A model generated the notes under the pieces. That model was not told where the DNA came from. It saw only the letters and a program-made list of their open reading frames with translations, and ran no database searches. A DNA stretch of 6,809 bases, taken from Halanaerobium sp. GTDB taxonomy: Bacteria > Bacillota > Halanaerobiia > Halanaerobiales > Halanaerobiaceae. Made by a program: the position numbers and the translations under genes. Location of the stretch: the NCBI GenBank assembly GCA_003070825.1, contig QBLP01000094.1:1-6809 (forward strand), in the 5' to 3' direction. Shown one piece after another: positions 1 through 6,142 of this stretch (the first letter of the stretch is position 1; the number at the start of each line of letters is the position of its first letter).

Positions 1-19
1 AGATGTGTATAAGAGACAG
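1..19 (+). other. Tn5/Nextera mosaic-end adapter remnant (artefact)
   Basis: The first 19 bases read AGATGTGTATAAGAGACAG, identical to the transposase mosaic end present in Nextera library adapters. It sits exactly at the window start and is followed by AT-rich genomic-looking sequence. It is therefore best read as untrimmed library adapter at a contig end, not as host DNA or a natural Tn5 end. Genomic sequence begins at about base 20. Confidence 0.95.
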
Positions 20-27
20 CTATAATA

Positions 28-56
28 ATTATAATACAAAGGTCAGAGAAGGTCAA
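28..56 (-). promoter_or_regulatory. Sigma-A-type promoter reading off the left edge
   Basis: On the minus strand there is TTGACC (bases 56-51), a 17-bp spacer and a perfect TATAAT (bases 33-28), which is close to the vegetative consensus. The predicted transcription start is near base 21, at the adapter junction, so the gene it drives is missing from this contig. The -35 box and spacer are covered by the CtsR-like operator. The promoter is divergent from the recombinase gene. Confidence 0.6.
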
Positions 57-57
57 G
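41..57. promoter_or_regulatory. CtsR-like heat-shock operator
   Basis: The sequence GGTCAGA-GAA-GGTCAAG is a direct heptad repeat with a 3-bp spacer. It matches the known CtsR operator pattern (RGTCAAA-NAN-RGTCAAA) with one deviation in each heptad. CtsR represses clp/ctsR-type protein quality control operons in Bacillota. The site overlaps a minus-strand promoter, the usual placement for repression, so the missing gene to the left may be a clp, ctsR or other heat-shock gene; that last step is inference. TATAAT-like hexamers at 21-26 and 30-35 also leave open a plus-strand promoter under the same operator. Confidence 0.55.
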
Positions 58-107
58 AGACAAAATAGAGGAAATTAATCTTTTTAATTGAATAAGTAAT
101 GTAAAGG

Positions 108-189
108 GGTACCGGGAACTTGGATAATTTTACAAGTTAAAAACAGTTTTATTTATAAAAATAGAAAAATTATCCAAGTACCCGGTACC
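108..189. repeat. 82-bp palindromic element with 24-bp inverted arms
   Basis: The left arm (108-131) and the reverse complement of the right arm (166-189) match at 23 of 24 positions; the single mismatch pairs A117 with A180. Both arms begin with GGTACCGGG at the outer end and run inward to TTGGATAATTTT. The 34-nt loop (132-165) is almost entirely A/T. The right arm is nearly repeated at 1182-1202 beyond the recombinase gene. The element ends nine bases before the recombinase start codon. It could be a MITE- or REP-like palindrome or a recombinase binding/recombination site. A 3-bp AGG occurs on both outer flanks (105-107, 190-192), too short to count as a target duplication. Confidence 0.85.
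130..159 (+). promoter_or_regulatory. Weak candidate promoter for the recombinase gene
   Basis: TTACAA (130-135) and TATAAA (154-159), separated by 18 bp, lie in the loop of the inverted repeat. They would start transcription near base 166, so the leader would contain only the right arm and the ribosome binding site. The surrounding sequence is very AT-rich, so chance matches are likely. Confidence 0.3.
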
Positions 190-198
190 AGGAAGGAA

Positions 199-1137
199 GT
201 GATTAAGATTTCTCAATTAGATTTTTTACAGGCTTTAAATAAATTTAAAAAATATCTTGATGTGGAAAAAGGATATTCGCAGCTGACAATTAAGGAATAT
301 GACAGTGATCTGCATCAATTACATAAATATCTGAGAGAAGAATTAGATTTTGAGGAAGGTTTTAAGCCGGATGATGTTGATCGACTTGATATCTCAGAGT
401 TTCTGGCTGACGCAGTGATTATTAATGACAATAAGGCAGTTACTAGAAATCGTAAACTCTTTGCTGTCCGTTCTTTTTATAAGTATCTTCTCCACTACGG
501 GATTGTGACCAAAAACCCGGCTGAAGCGATAGAGAGCAGCAAAACTGATAACAGGCTGGAGCCGATTTATTTAAAGCTCAAAGAAGCTCAGAAATTTATT
601 CAGGCAATTGATGAGCATGGTGGTATCAACCGCCTGCGGGATCTGGCAATAGTTAAGCTTTTCCTCTATGCCGGCCTCCGGATTTCTGAACTCGTTAACT
701 TAGATTTTGACAATATTGATTTTGAAGATGGTTCAATTAAGTTTTACGGTAAGGGTAAAAAGGAGCGTTATGTGCCGCTGCATAATGATGTTGTTCTGGC
801 AATCAGGCGCTATATGCGGGAGAGAAATTCGATTAAAATTAAGGACAGTGATGCCCGGCAGGCTGTTTTCATTTCCCGCCACGGCAGAAGGATCAGTCCG
901 AGGACTATTCAGCTTTTCGTCAAAAAATATGCTAAAAAAGCAGGTCTAAGTAGAGCTGATAAAATTACTCCTCACAAACTCCGCCATACTTTTGCTTCTA
1001 CTCTTTACAGACAGACAAAGGATATCAAGATACTGCAGGACCTTTTGGGGCATGCCAATCTTTCTACAACCCAGATTTACACCCATGTCGACACTGAAGA
1101 AAAGAAAAATGCTATTGATGAAATGCCTGATTTTTAG
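199..1137 (+). CDS. XerC/XerD-like tyrosine recombinase/integrase
   Basis: This 312-residue protein belongs to the phage integrase/tyrosine recombinase family, which cuts and rejoins DNA at specific sites through a 3'-phosphotyrosine intermediate. Residues about 8-105 match the N-terminal SAM-like core-binding domain, and about 125-305 the catalytic domain. The full active-site set is present: R161 (GLRISEL), K185 (GKGKKER), H259 and R262 (HKLRHTFA), H285 (LGHANLS) and the nucleophile Y294 (IYTH). Length is close to XerC/XerD (about 300). The GTG start follows AGGAAGG by a short spacer and places the domain start where Xer proteins usually begin; no better start is seen. The gene is convergent with the lysine operon and bracketed by repeat copies at 166-189 and 1182-1202. 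It may be a housekeeping Xer paralogue or a recombinase tied to these repeats; sequence alone does not decide. Confidence 0.9.
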   Translation: MIKISQLDFLQALNKFKKYLDVEKGYSQLTIKEYDSDLHQLHKYLREELDFEEGFKPDDVDRLDISEFLADAVIINDNKAVTRNRKLFAVRSFYKYLLHYGIVTKNPAEAIESSKTDNRLEPIYLKLKEAQKFIQAIDEHGGINRLRDLAIVKLFLYAGLRISELVNLDFDNIDFEDGSIKFYGKGKKERYVPLHNDVVLAIRRYMRERNSIKIKDSDARQAVFISRHGRRISPRTIQLFVKKYAKKAGLSRADKITPHKLRHTFASTLYRQTKDIKILQDLLGHANLSTTQIYTHVDTEEKKNAIDEMPDF

Positions 1138-1158
1138 AACTTAAAAGCCAACTAATTC

Positions 1159-1199
1159 AAAAAAACCGGGTTTCTGGAAATATTATCCAGGTACCCGGT
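1159..1199 (-). terminator. Intrinsic terminator of the lysine operon
   Basis: Bases 1165-1178 and 1186-1199 pair at 12 of 14 positions, plus one possible G-U, around a 7-nt loop. The stem is GC-rich at its base (ACCGGG/CCCGGT). Read on the minus strand the hairpin is followed at once by seven U (A tract 1159-1165), the classic Rho-independent pattern. It begins 6 nt after the aminotransferase stop codon. In the plus direction no U tract follows immediately, so it is a poorer terminator for the recombinase transcript. Its right half is the third copy of the GGTACC repeat. Confidence 0.8.
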
Positions 1200-1202
1200 A
1201 CC
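1182..1202 (+). repeat. Third repeat copy, direct repeat of 169-189
   Basis: These 21 bases match 169-189 at 20 positions in the same orientation (ATTATCCA, then A or G, then GTACCCGGTACC). The offset between the two copies is 1,013 bp, and the whole recombinase gene lies between them. The copy ends two bases before the complement of the aminotransferase stop codon. It contains GGTACC-C-GGTACC (1190-1202), a short palindrome around a single central base. Confidence 0.85.
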
Positions 1203-1204
1203 AT

Positions 1205-2323
1205 CTAAATTATTTTTTTCAATTTTTCTACCAGTTCATCAATTTCAAATTTAGTAATATTAAGTGCCGGTAAAAAGCGGATCACTTTACCTTTAACTAT
1301 ATTAAGCAGAACTCCTTCTGCCTGAGCCTGATCTCTTAAATCAGGAATTTCTTCTTTTAGTTCAATTCCAAGCATTAAGCCAATTCCTCTAACTTCTTTA
1401 ATCTTATCGGATTCAAGTTCTTTTAATTTATTTAAAAAATATTCTCCTCTTTCAGCAATTGAATCTTCCATTGTCTCTAATTTTTCCAGCACCACTTTTG
1501 CCCCTCTTAAGGCCAGTGGGTTGGGAGCAAAGGTTGAGCCGTGATCACCTGGTTCTAAAACCTCGGTCATTTCTCCCTTCATAACCACAGCACCCAGAGG
1601 TAGACCACCACCAAGTGCTTTAGCAGCAGTAATTAAATCAGGTTTAAGATCAAAGTGTTCGTAGGAATATCTTTCTGCTGTTCTGTAAAGACCGGCCTGA
1701 ACCTCATCAACCGCCAGAATCCAGTTATTCTGATCAATCTTCTTATTTAATTCAGCTACAAATTCTGCTGATGCCGGCTGAACTCCACCAGAGCCCTGCA
1801 GTGGTTCAAAAAACACTGCCTTGATATCAGGGTTTTGAGCTGCAGTCTCTTTTAGACTCTCAAGATCATTAAACTCAGCTTCGATTGTATCCGGCAGCAG
1901 AGGCTTAAACTGATCTCTGATCCCGGGGAAACCATTAACCGAAAGTGCTCCCAGGCTTCTGCCGTGGAAAGAATTGCTGAAAAATAGTATCTTGCCTTCT
2001 CCAATTTTCTTTTTAATAATCTTTAAAGCAAGCTCAGTTGCCTCGGTCCCAGAATTAACAAAAAATGCTTTATCACCAGGGTCAGTTATTAACTCAGCTA
2101 CTCTTTCTGTATCCTGGTCCAAAAAATAATTAGATGTATGTGCATATTTATGCAGTTTATCACTGATTGCATCCACAACTTCAGGGTGGCTGTGGCCTAA
2201 GGCCATTACACCAATGCCCGCAAAGGTATCAAAGTATTTATTGCCTTCCTGATCGTAGATATATACTCCTTCTGCCTTCTCGATTGTAAAATCATAACTG
2301 TTATAAAGTTCTAAATAACGCAT
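1205..2323 (-). CDS. ArgD-family class III aminotransferase, probable N-acetyl-LL-DAP aminotransferase
   Basis: This is a 372-residue PLP-dependent fold-type I, class III aminotransferase of the acetylornithine/succinyl-DAP family. Visible family motifs are NSGTEATELALK (90-101, cofactor phosphate), FHGRS (119-123), D206 and Q209 in VDEVQAG (cofactor ring), the Schiff-base lysine K235 in AAKALGGG, GSTF (262-265) and R349 in VIRFLPAL, which binds substrate carboxylate in ArgD. It is slightly short at the N-terminus compared with about 390-400 residues in the family, but no motif is missing. It is the last gene of the lysine operon, after dapH, so transamination of N-acetyl-2-amino-6-oxopimelate with glutamate is the likely job. 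Acetylornithine aminotransferase activity is equally compatible with the family, and dual use is known for E. coli ArgD. The ribosome binding site is modest (AAAGGGTG, 2332-2339). Confidence 0.88.
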   Translation of the reverse strand: MRYLELYNSYDFTIEKAEGVYIYDQEGNKYFDTFAGIGVMALGHSHPEVVDAISDKLHKYAHTSNYFLDQDTERVAELITDPGDKAFFVNSGTEATELALKIIKKKIGEGKILFFSNSFHGRSLGALSVNGFPGIRDQFKPLLPDTIEAEFNDLESLKETAAQNPDIKAVFFEPLQGSGGVQPASAEFVAELNKKIDQNNWILAVDEVQAGLYRTAERYSYEHFDLKPDLITAAKALGGGLPLGAVVMKGEMTEVLEPGDHGSTFAPNPLALRGAKVVLEKLETMEDSIAERGEYFLNKLKELESDKIKEVRGIGLMLGIELKEEIPDLRDQAQAEGVLLNIVKGKVIRFLPALNITKFEIDELVEKLKKII

Positions 2324-2378
2324 TTTAATACACCCTTTTTAAAATTATTTGGGAAAATTTATATTCCTGCCTATTTAA

Positions 2379-2407
2379 AAGCTGACCAGAATAAATCCAG
2401 CCAGCTT
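2379..2407 (-). other. Intercistronic RNA hairpin, possible weak terminator or processing site
   Basis: In the minus-strand transcript, 2407-2396 pairs with 2390-2379 in a 12-bp stem with a 5-nt loop. Three pairs are G-U and would be A-C mismatches on the plus strand, so the structure favours the operon's RNA. Only four U follow (two inside the stem), so it is a weak terminator at best. It could lower or separately set expression of the downstream aminotransferase. Confidence 0.5.
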
Positions 2408-2420
2408 AGAATTTATACTT

Positions 2421-2471
2421 TTAAGTTTTTATAACTTAATTTAGAATGATTTTTAATAAATCATAATCTAA
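2421..2471. other. Two AT-rich palindromes in the dapH-aminotransferase spacer
   Basis: Bases 2421-2427/2433-2439 form a perfect 7-bp stem with a 5-nt loop. Bases 2446-2452/2458-2464 form another 7-bp stem, extended by TTAGA/TCTAA (2441-2445/2467-2471) across a 2-nt bulge. All pairs but a few are A-T, so stability is low and chance formation is possible. Together with the hairpin at 2379-2407 they fill most of the 169-nt spacer, much longer than the other gaps in this operon. Confidence 0.35.
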
Positions 2472-2492
2472 TCTATTTTTATTTATAGCTAT

Positions 2493-3191
2493 TTACAGCT
2501 GACGCAGACTGGCCATTACTTCAGTTTTCTGTTTTGTCTTGTCATCTACATCCTTAATCTTTTTAGCAGGAGCACCGGCATAAACAGCGCCTGCAGGTAC
2601 ATCATCAATTACAATTGAGCCTGCTGCAATTACAGCACCTTCACCGATCTGAACTCCTTCTAAAACAACTGCATTGGCACCGATTAGGACATTATCTTCC
2701 ACAACAACCGGGTCAGCACTCGGCGGCTCAATTACTCCAGCCAGCACAGTTCCCGCACCGATATGGCAGTTGTCACCAACAGTCGCCCGTCCTCCGAGCA
2801 CTGTATTCATATCAATCATTGTATTGGCGCCAATCTTAGCCCCAATGTTGATTACTGCTCCCATCATTAAAACACAGCCATCACCAATTTCAACCTGATC
2901 CCGGATATGTACCCCTGGCTCTATGCGGCAGTTGTACTGGCTGTAATCAGCTAACGGAATAGCAGAATTTAATCTGTCCATTTCAATTCTGGACTGAGTT
3001 AATTTATCGCCCAGCTTTTCTTTTAAAGATTCTGCTTCTTTCAGCTCACAAAAAACAACGCCGGAGCTGTCATCACCATAATATTCGTAGCTGCTTAAAA
3101 CTTCTTTTAATCCTTCACCCTGGATATAAAACTTAATAGGTGTTTTTTTAGTTGAATTTGAAATATAGTCAATTAAATCGTAAGAATTCAT
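2493..3191 (-). CDS. dapH: Tetrahydrodipicolinate N-acetyltransferase (DapH)
   Basis: The 232-residue protein transfers acetyl from acetyl-CoA to 2,3,4,5-tetrahydrodipicolinate, opening the acetylase branch of DAP synthesis. Residues 1-85 form an alpha/beta N-terminal domain of the DapH type. Residues about 89-210 are hexapeptide repeats of a left-handed parallel beta-helix, including GAVINIGAKIGANTMIDMN (111-129), LGGRATVGDNCHIGAG (132-147), AGVIEPPSADPVV (151-163) and AGAPAKKIK (205-213). Members of this fold act as trimers. Size and N-terminal domain match Bacillus-type DapH (about 236 residues) rather than the longer succinylating DapD; the acetyl preference is from family knowledge. The ATG follows GGAGG with a 7-nt gap. 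The gene starts 46 nt after dapB with no terminator between them. Confidence 0.93.
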   Translation of the reverse strand: MNSYDLIDYISNSTKKTPIKFYIQGEGLKEVLSSYEYYGDDSSGVVFCELKEAESLKEKLGDKLTQSRIEMDRLNSAIPLADYSQYNCRIEPGVHIRDQVEIGDGCVLMMGAVINIGAKIGANTMIDMNTVLGGRATVGDNCHIGAGTVLAGVIEPPSADPVVVEDNVLIGANAVVLEGVQIGEGAVIAAGSIVIDDVPAGAVYAGAPAKKIKDVDDKTKQKTEVMASLRQL

Positions 3192-3237
3192 TTTTTTGCC
3201 TCCACTTATATCTTTTTATTAAATTTATCATTTTGTC

Positions 3238-3891
3238 TTAAGATTGATCACTTAAAATTTGACTGAATGTATAAAAACCAGGATCAAGCTCTAAAATTGC
3301 CTCAGCACTCATTAAGACACCTCTGGTAAAAGCCTCTCTTGAGTAAGCTCTGTGCTTTAAAGTCAGCACCTCACCGGTACTGGCAAAGTCAACTTCGTGT
3401 TCCCCAAACTCTGATCCCAGTCTTTTAGAATGCATTTCTACCTCTCTATCCAGAAGATCTCCCAGCATAATTGCTGTTCCGGATGGTTTATCCTTTTTAA
3501 AACGGTGGTGAGTTTCGGAAATTTCAATATCCCAGTCCTGGTCCACATACTGATTTACCTTTTTGATCAGTTCAGATAAGATATTAATACCAATCGAAAA
3601 GTTAAAGCTCTGAATCACCGGTGCTTTTTCTGCCAGTTGATCCAACTTAGTAAAATCTTCTTCATCAAGTCCAGTTGTTCCTATAACCAGCGGCACCTCT
3701 TTTTCTTCAATCACTCTGACTGTATCAGAAAAGGCTTCTTTTAAAGAAAAATCGATAATCACTTCCGGCTTTTCTATTTCTTTTTCACCGTTTTCATCTT
3801 TCTGATAGACCAGCTCGTAACCGGCTTCAGAAAATAATTCTTCTATTGCCTGGCCCATCCGGCCTGAATATCCTATAATTCCATACTTCAT
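3238..3891 (-). CDS. dapB: 4-Hydroxy-tetrahydrodipicolinate reductase (DapB)
   Basis: The 217-residue protein reduces the DapA product to tetrahydrodipicolinate with NAD(P)H. The N-terminal Rossmann fold shows GYSGRMGQ (7-14), and GTTG lies at 71-74. The C-terminal catalytic and tetramerisation part shows SFNFSIGIN (95-103) and the signature ETHHRFKKDKPSGTA (126-140). H128, H129 and K132 align with E. coli H159, H160 and K163, and KPSGTA binds substrate. It is shorter than E. coli DapB (about 270), like the compact forms in some thermophiles and clostridia, but no signature is lost. The ATG overlaps the dapA stop as ATGA, implying translational coupling. A GGAG sits 11 nt upstream inside dapA. 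Confidence 0.95.
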   Translation of the reverse strand: MKYGIIGYSGRMGQAIEELFSEAGYELVYQKDENGEKEIEKPEVIIDFSLKEAFSDTVRVIEEKEVPLVIGTTGLDEEDFTKLDQLAEKAPVIQSFNFSIGINILSELIKKVNQYVDQDWDIEISETHHRFKKDKPSGTAIMLGDLLDREVEMHSKRLGSEFGEHEVDFASTGEVLTLKHRAYSREAFTRGVLMSAEAILELDPGFYTFSQILSDQS

Positions 3892-4766
3892 ACTATATCA
3901 AGCTCCTTCATTTCTGTTAAGATTAACTGCTGATGCTCTTTACTTAAATTAACTAAGGGACGTCGCAGATTATTATTGGAGAGCCCAAGCTGCTGCATCG
4001 CAAATTTAATTGGAATTGGATTAACATCAACAAATATTAAGCGCATTAGTTTTAAGTATTTATAATGTAGGTCTCTGGCTGCCTGATAATCCTCAGCTAA
4101 AATATGAGAAGTGATTTTTTTCATTACACCCGGCAGTAAATTAGAAAATACAGAGATAACTCCACTGCCTCCGGACATCATCAGCGGTAAAGCCTGGTCA
4201 TCATTGCCGGAAAGAATTGTTTTATTGGCTCTGACCAGCTCAATCACATTTAAAATCTGGCTCATATCACCACTGGCTTCTTTGATGGCTGCAATATTAT
4301 CTTCCATTTCGGACATTTTCTTAAAAGTTTCCGGCTCAATATTAACTCCGGTTCGGGAAGGAACATTATAGGCAATGATCGGCAGCTCAGTTTTTCTGGC
4401 CACATATGTGTAGTGGTCAATTAAACCCTGCTGGCTTGTTTTATTATAATAAGGGGTTACTATTAAGAGTCCATCAGCACCATTTTCTGCTGCCAGCTCA
4501 TTCATTTCAACAACCTTAGAGGTATCATTGGTTCCAGTTCCAACAATTACCGGCACCTTACCATCAGCCTTGCTAACTGCCATTTCTGTTAGCAGTCTTC
4601 TTTCTTCTAAATGAACGGTAGGTGATTCCCCAGTTGTTCCCAGCACAACCAGAGCATCAACTTCATTTTCTAATTGATGGTCCAAAATCTTATCAAAAAG
4701 CTCGTAATCAACTTCACCGTTGTCCTTAAAAGGAGTAATTAACGCCGTACCTACACCTTTAAACAT
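3888..4766 (-). CDS. dapA: 4-Hydroxy-tetrahydrodipicolinate synthase (DapA)
   Basis: The 292-residue TIM-barrel aldolase condenses pyruvate with aspartate semialdehyde, the first committed step of lysine synthesis. The active-site set is complete: T44 and T45 (GTTGES), Y107 (TPYYNK), Y133 and R138 (YNVPSRTG) and the Schiff-base lysine K162 (AIKEASGD). Length equals that of E. coli and Bacillus DapA. The start lies one base past the lysA stop, and a perfect AGGAGG (4775-4780) inside the lysA end is 8 nt from the ATG. The 3' end overlaps dapB by four bases. A relative of the same superfamily (for example N-acetylneuraminate lyase) is unlikely given the motifs and the operon. Confidence 0.96.
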   Translation of the reverse strand: MFKGVGTALITPFKDNGEVDYELFDKILDHQLENEVDALVVLGTTGESPTVHLEERRLLTEMAVSKADGKVPVIVGTGTNDTSKVVEMNELAAENGADGLLIVTPYYNKTSQQGLIDHYTYVARKTELPIIAYNVPSRTGVNIEPETFKKMSEMEDNIAAIKEASGDMSQILNVIELVRANKTILSGNDDQALPLMMSGGSGVISVFSNLLPGVMKKITSHILAEDYQAARDLHYKYLKLMRLIFVDVNPIPIKFAMQQLGLSNNNLRRPLVNLSKEHQQLILTEMKELDIV

Positions 4767-4767
4767 A

Positions 4768-6000
4768 TTAATAGCCTCCTATTACAGTAGTTGTGTAATC
4801 TTCAAAAGTCTCATCCCGCCTGATCTGTTTAACCTCACCGTCAGTTGTGTATAAAAACTCTCCATTTCTGAGCATACCATTATAATTAAAACCCATTGCG
4901 TGTCCGTGAGCACCCGTATCGTGAATAACCAGTAGGTCACCCAGTTTACTTAGCGGCAGCCTGCGGTCAATTGCAAACTTATCATTATTTTCACAGAGGG
5001 AGCCGATTACATCATATTCTTCAAATTTATCTTCTCCTCTGGCTTCTGCATCAATATTTGTTAAATGGTGATAGCTTCTGTACATGGCAGGCCTCATTAA
5101 ATCAGACATTGAAGCATCTACACCCAGGTAGTTTTTATAAGTTTCTTTTTCCTTGATCACCCTGGTTACTAAATAGCCTGACTCTCCGGTAATGTAGCGG
5201 CCTGATTCCATATAAATTTTAGGCTGCAGTCCATTTGACTTTAAAACTTTATCGTATGATTCATTAACTGCACCTGCAATCGCTTCGACATCAACCTCTG
5301 TCTCAGCCTGATAGGGTATTCCGATTCCTCCCCCAATATTAATGAAGTCAATTTCAACTTGATATTCTTCAATTATCTCTCTGGCAAAATTGAAAAGCAT
5401 TTCTGTATATTCACCAAAAATCTGGGGGGCGTTTTCATTAGAAACTACCATAGTGTGCAGTCCAATTGAGTCGATTCCCTGCTCACTCAAAAAAGCCACC
5501 GCTTCTTTAATCTGTTCTGCGGTTGAACCAAATTTTGACTCCTTGGAATCACCCATTATTTCATTTTCAATTGAGCCGGGGTTTAGTCTAAAACAGATAT
5601 TATCCGGTATTATCTTATTTTCAAAAAGCTCATAAATATCTGCAGCCCAGTCAATATTAATAATACAGCCGCGGTCAACTGCATATTGATAGGCATCCAT
5701 AGTGGTCAGATTGGAAGTAAACATTATCTCCTCACCATTAAAGCCGGCAGCTTCTGCCAGTTTAATTTCCGGCACAGTTGCTGCATCAACTCCACAGCTA
5801 TTTTCCTTCATCACCTTTAAAATATGAGGGTTGGGATTGGCCTTAATGGCAAAATACTCCTTAAAATCAACCCAGCTAAAGGCACTGATCAGTCTATTTA
5901 AACGGTCTACAATTGTCCTTTCGTCATAAATATGAAAAGGAGTTCCATATTCTCTAACTGTCTCTTTAATTTTTGCTTCAGGTATAGTTATTGTTTTCAT
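4768..6000 (-). CDS. lysA: Diaminopimelate decarboxylase (LysA), divergent subtype
   Basis: The 410-residue fold-type III PLP decarboxylase should convert meso-DAP to L-lysine, the last step of the pathway. The N-terminal alanine-racemase-like barrel carries K53 (YFAIKANPNP), which binds PLP, and the phosphate-binding glycine loop at 223-228 (GGGIGI). ESGRYITG (265-272), C336 and E337 (GSLCENNDKFA) and DTGAHGHAMGFNYNG (361-375) match the EPGR, CES and Y-containing C-terminal motifs of LysA. Deviations from textbook LysA are LHTMVVSNE (181-189) where HIGSQ is usual, and H365 where GAY is usual. Being first behind a lysine riboswitch and directly coupled to dapA supports LysA over other decarboxylases of the fold. 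The ATG has GGAG 7 nt upstream (6008-6011). Confidence 0.9.
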   Translation of the reverse strand: MKTITIPEAKIKETVREYGTPFHIYDERTIVDRLNRLISAFSWVDFKEYFAIKANPNPHILKVMKENSCGVDAATVPEIKLAEAAGFNGEEIMFTSNLTTMDAYQYAVDRGCIINIDWAADIYELFENKIIPDNICFRLNPGSIENEIMGDSKESKFGSTAEQIKEAVAFLSEQGIDSIGLHTMVVSNENAPQIFGEYTEMLFNFAREIIEEYQVEIDFINIGGGIGIPYQAETEVDVEAIAGAVNESYDKVLKSNGLQPKIYMESGRYITGESGYLVTRVIKEKETYKNYLGVDASMSDLMRPAMYRSYHHLTNIDAEARGEDKFEEYDVIGSLCENNDKFAIDRRLPLSKLGDLLVIHDTGAHGHAMGFNYNGMLRNGEFLYTTDGEVKQIRRDETFEDYTTTVIGGY

Positions 6001-6077
6001 AAATCTACTCCATTTTTAAATTATTGTCTAAAATTATTTTATCACAATTTGCTGGCAAAAGAAAAATATCTATAGAT

Positions 6078-6105
6078 AACAAAAACTCAGCGAAATCGCT
6101 GAGTT
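6078..6105 (-). terminator. Riboswitch expression-platform terminator
   Basis: In the minus-strand RNA, AACTCAGCG (6105-6097) and CGCTGAGTT (6092-6084) form a 9-bp perfect stem around a 4-nt loop, followed by a U-rich run. It lies between the L-box aptamer and lysA, where lysine-bound aptamer would favour termination. A candidate antiterminator partner is UGUUGAG at 6156-6150, beside the 3' strand of P1. It can pair with CUCAGCG (7 bp, two G-U), tying the terminator choice to aptamer folding; this pairing is inference. Confidence 0.85.
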
Positions 6106-6142
6106 AAATACTTAATCAGAGAAATCACCTCTTCCATCTTTC

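Noticed and set aside
21..75. Plus-strand promoter and gene start after the CtsR-like site (TATAAT 21-26 or 30-35, AGAGGAA near 67-73)
   Set aside because: No start codon with an open frame follows the AGAGGAA, and any -35 box would fall in the adapter. The minus-strand promoter is a far better match, though a long leader to the recombinase cannot be excluded.
105..192. AGG flanks (105-107 and 190-192) as a target-site duplication
   Set aside because: Three bases in a purine-rich context are expected by chance, so they do not prove insertion.
707..949. 80-codon plus-strand open frame inside the recombinase gene
   Set aside because: It lies wholly within the recombinase coding region in another frame, has no recognisable domain and has no convincing ribosome binding site.
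108..1202. CRISPR-like or integron-like array
   Set aside because: There are only three repeat copies, one of them inverted, and no regularly spaced unique spacers or cassette genes other than the recombinase itself.
2615..2898. Two overlapping plus-strand open frames opposite dapH
   Set aside because: They are antisense to the hexapeptide-repeat region, whose periodic codons leave long open frames. Their compositions (H/L/Q-rich and P/T-rich) look like shadows.
4111..4371. Plus-strand open frame opposite dapA, with similar ones at 4971-5156 and 5390-5635 opposite lysA
   Set aside because: All are antisense to complete, well-conserved enzyme genes and show no start signals or family motifs.
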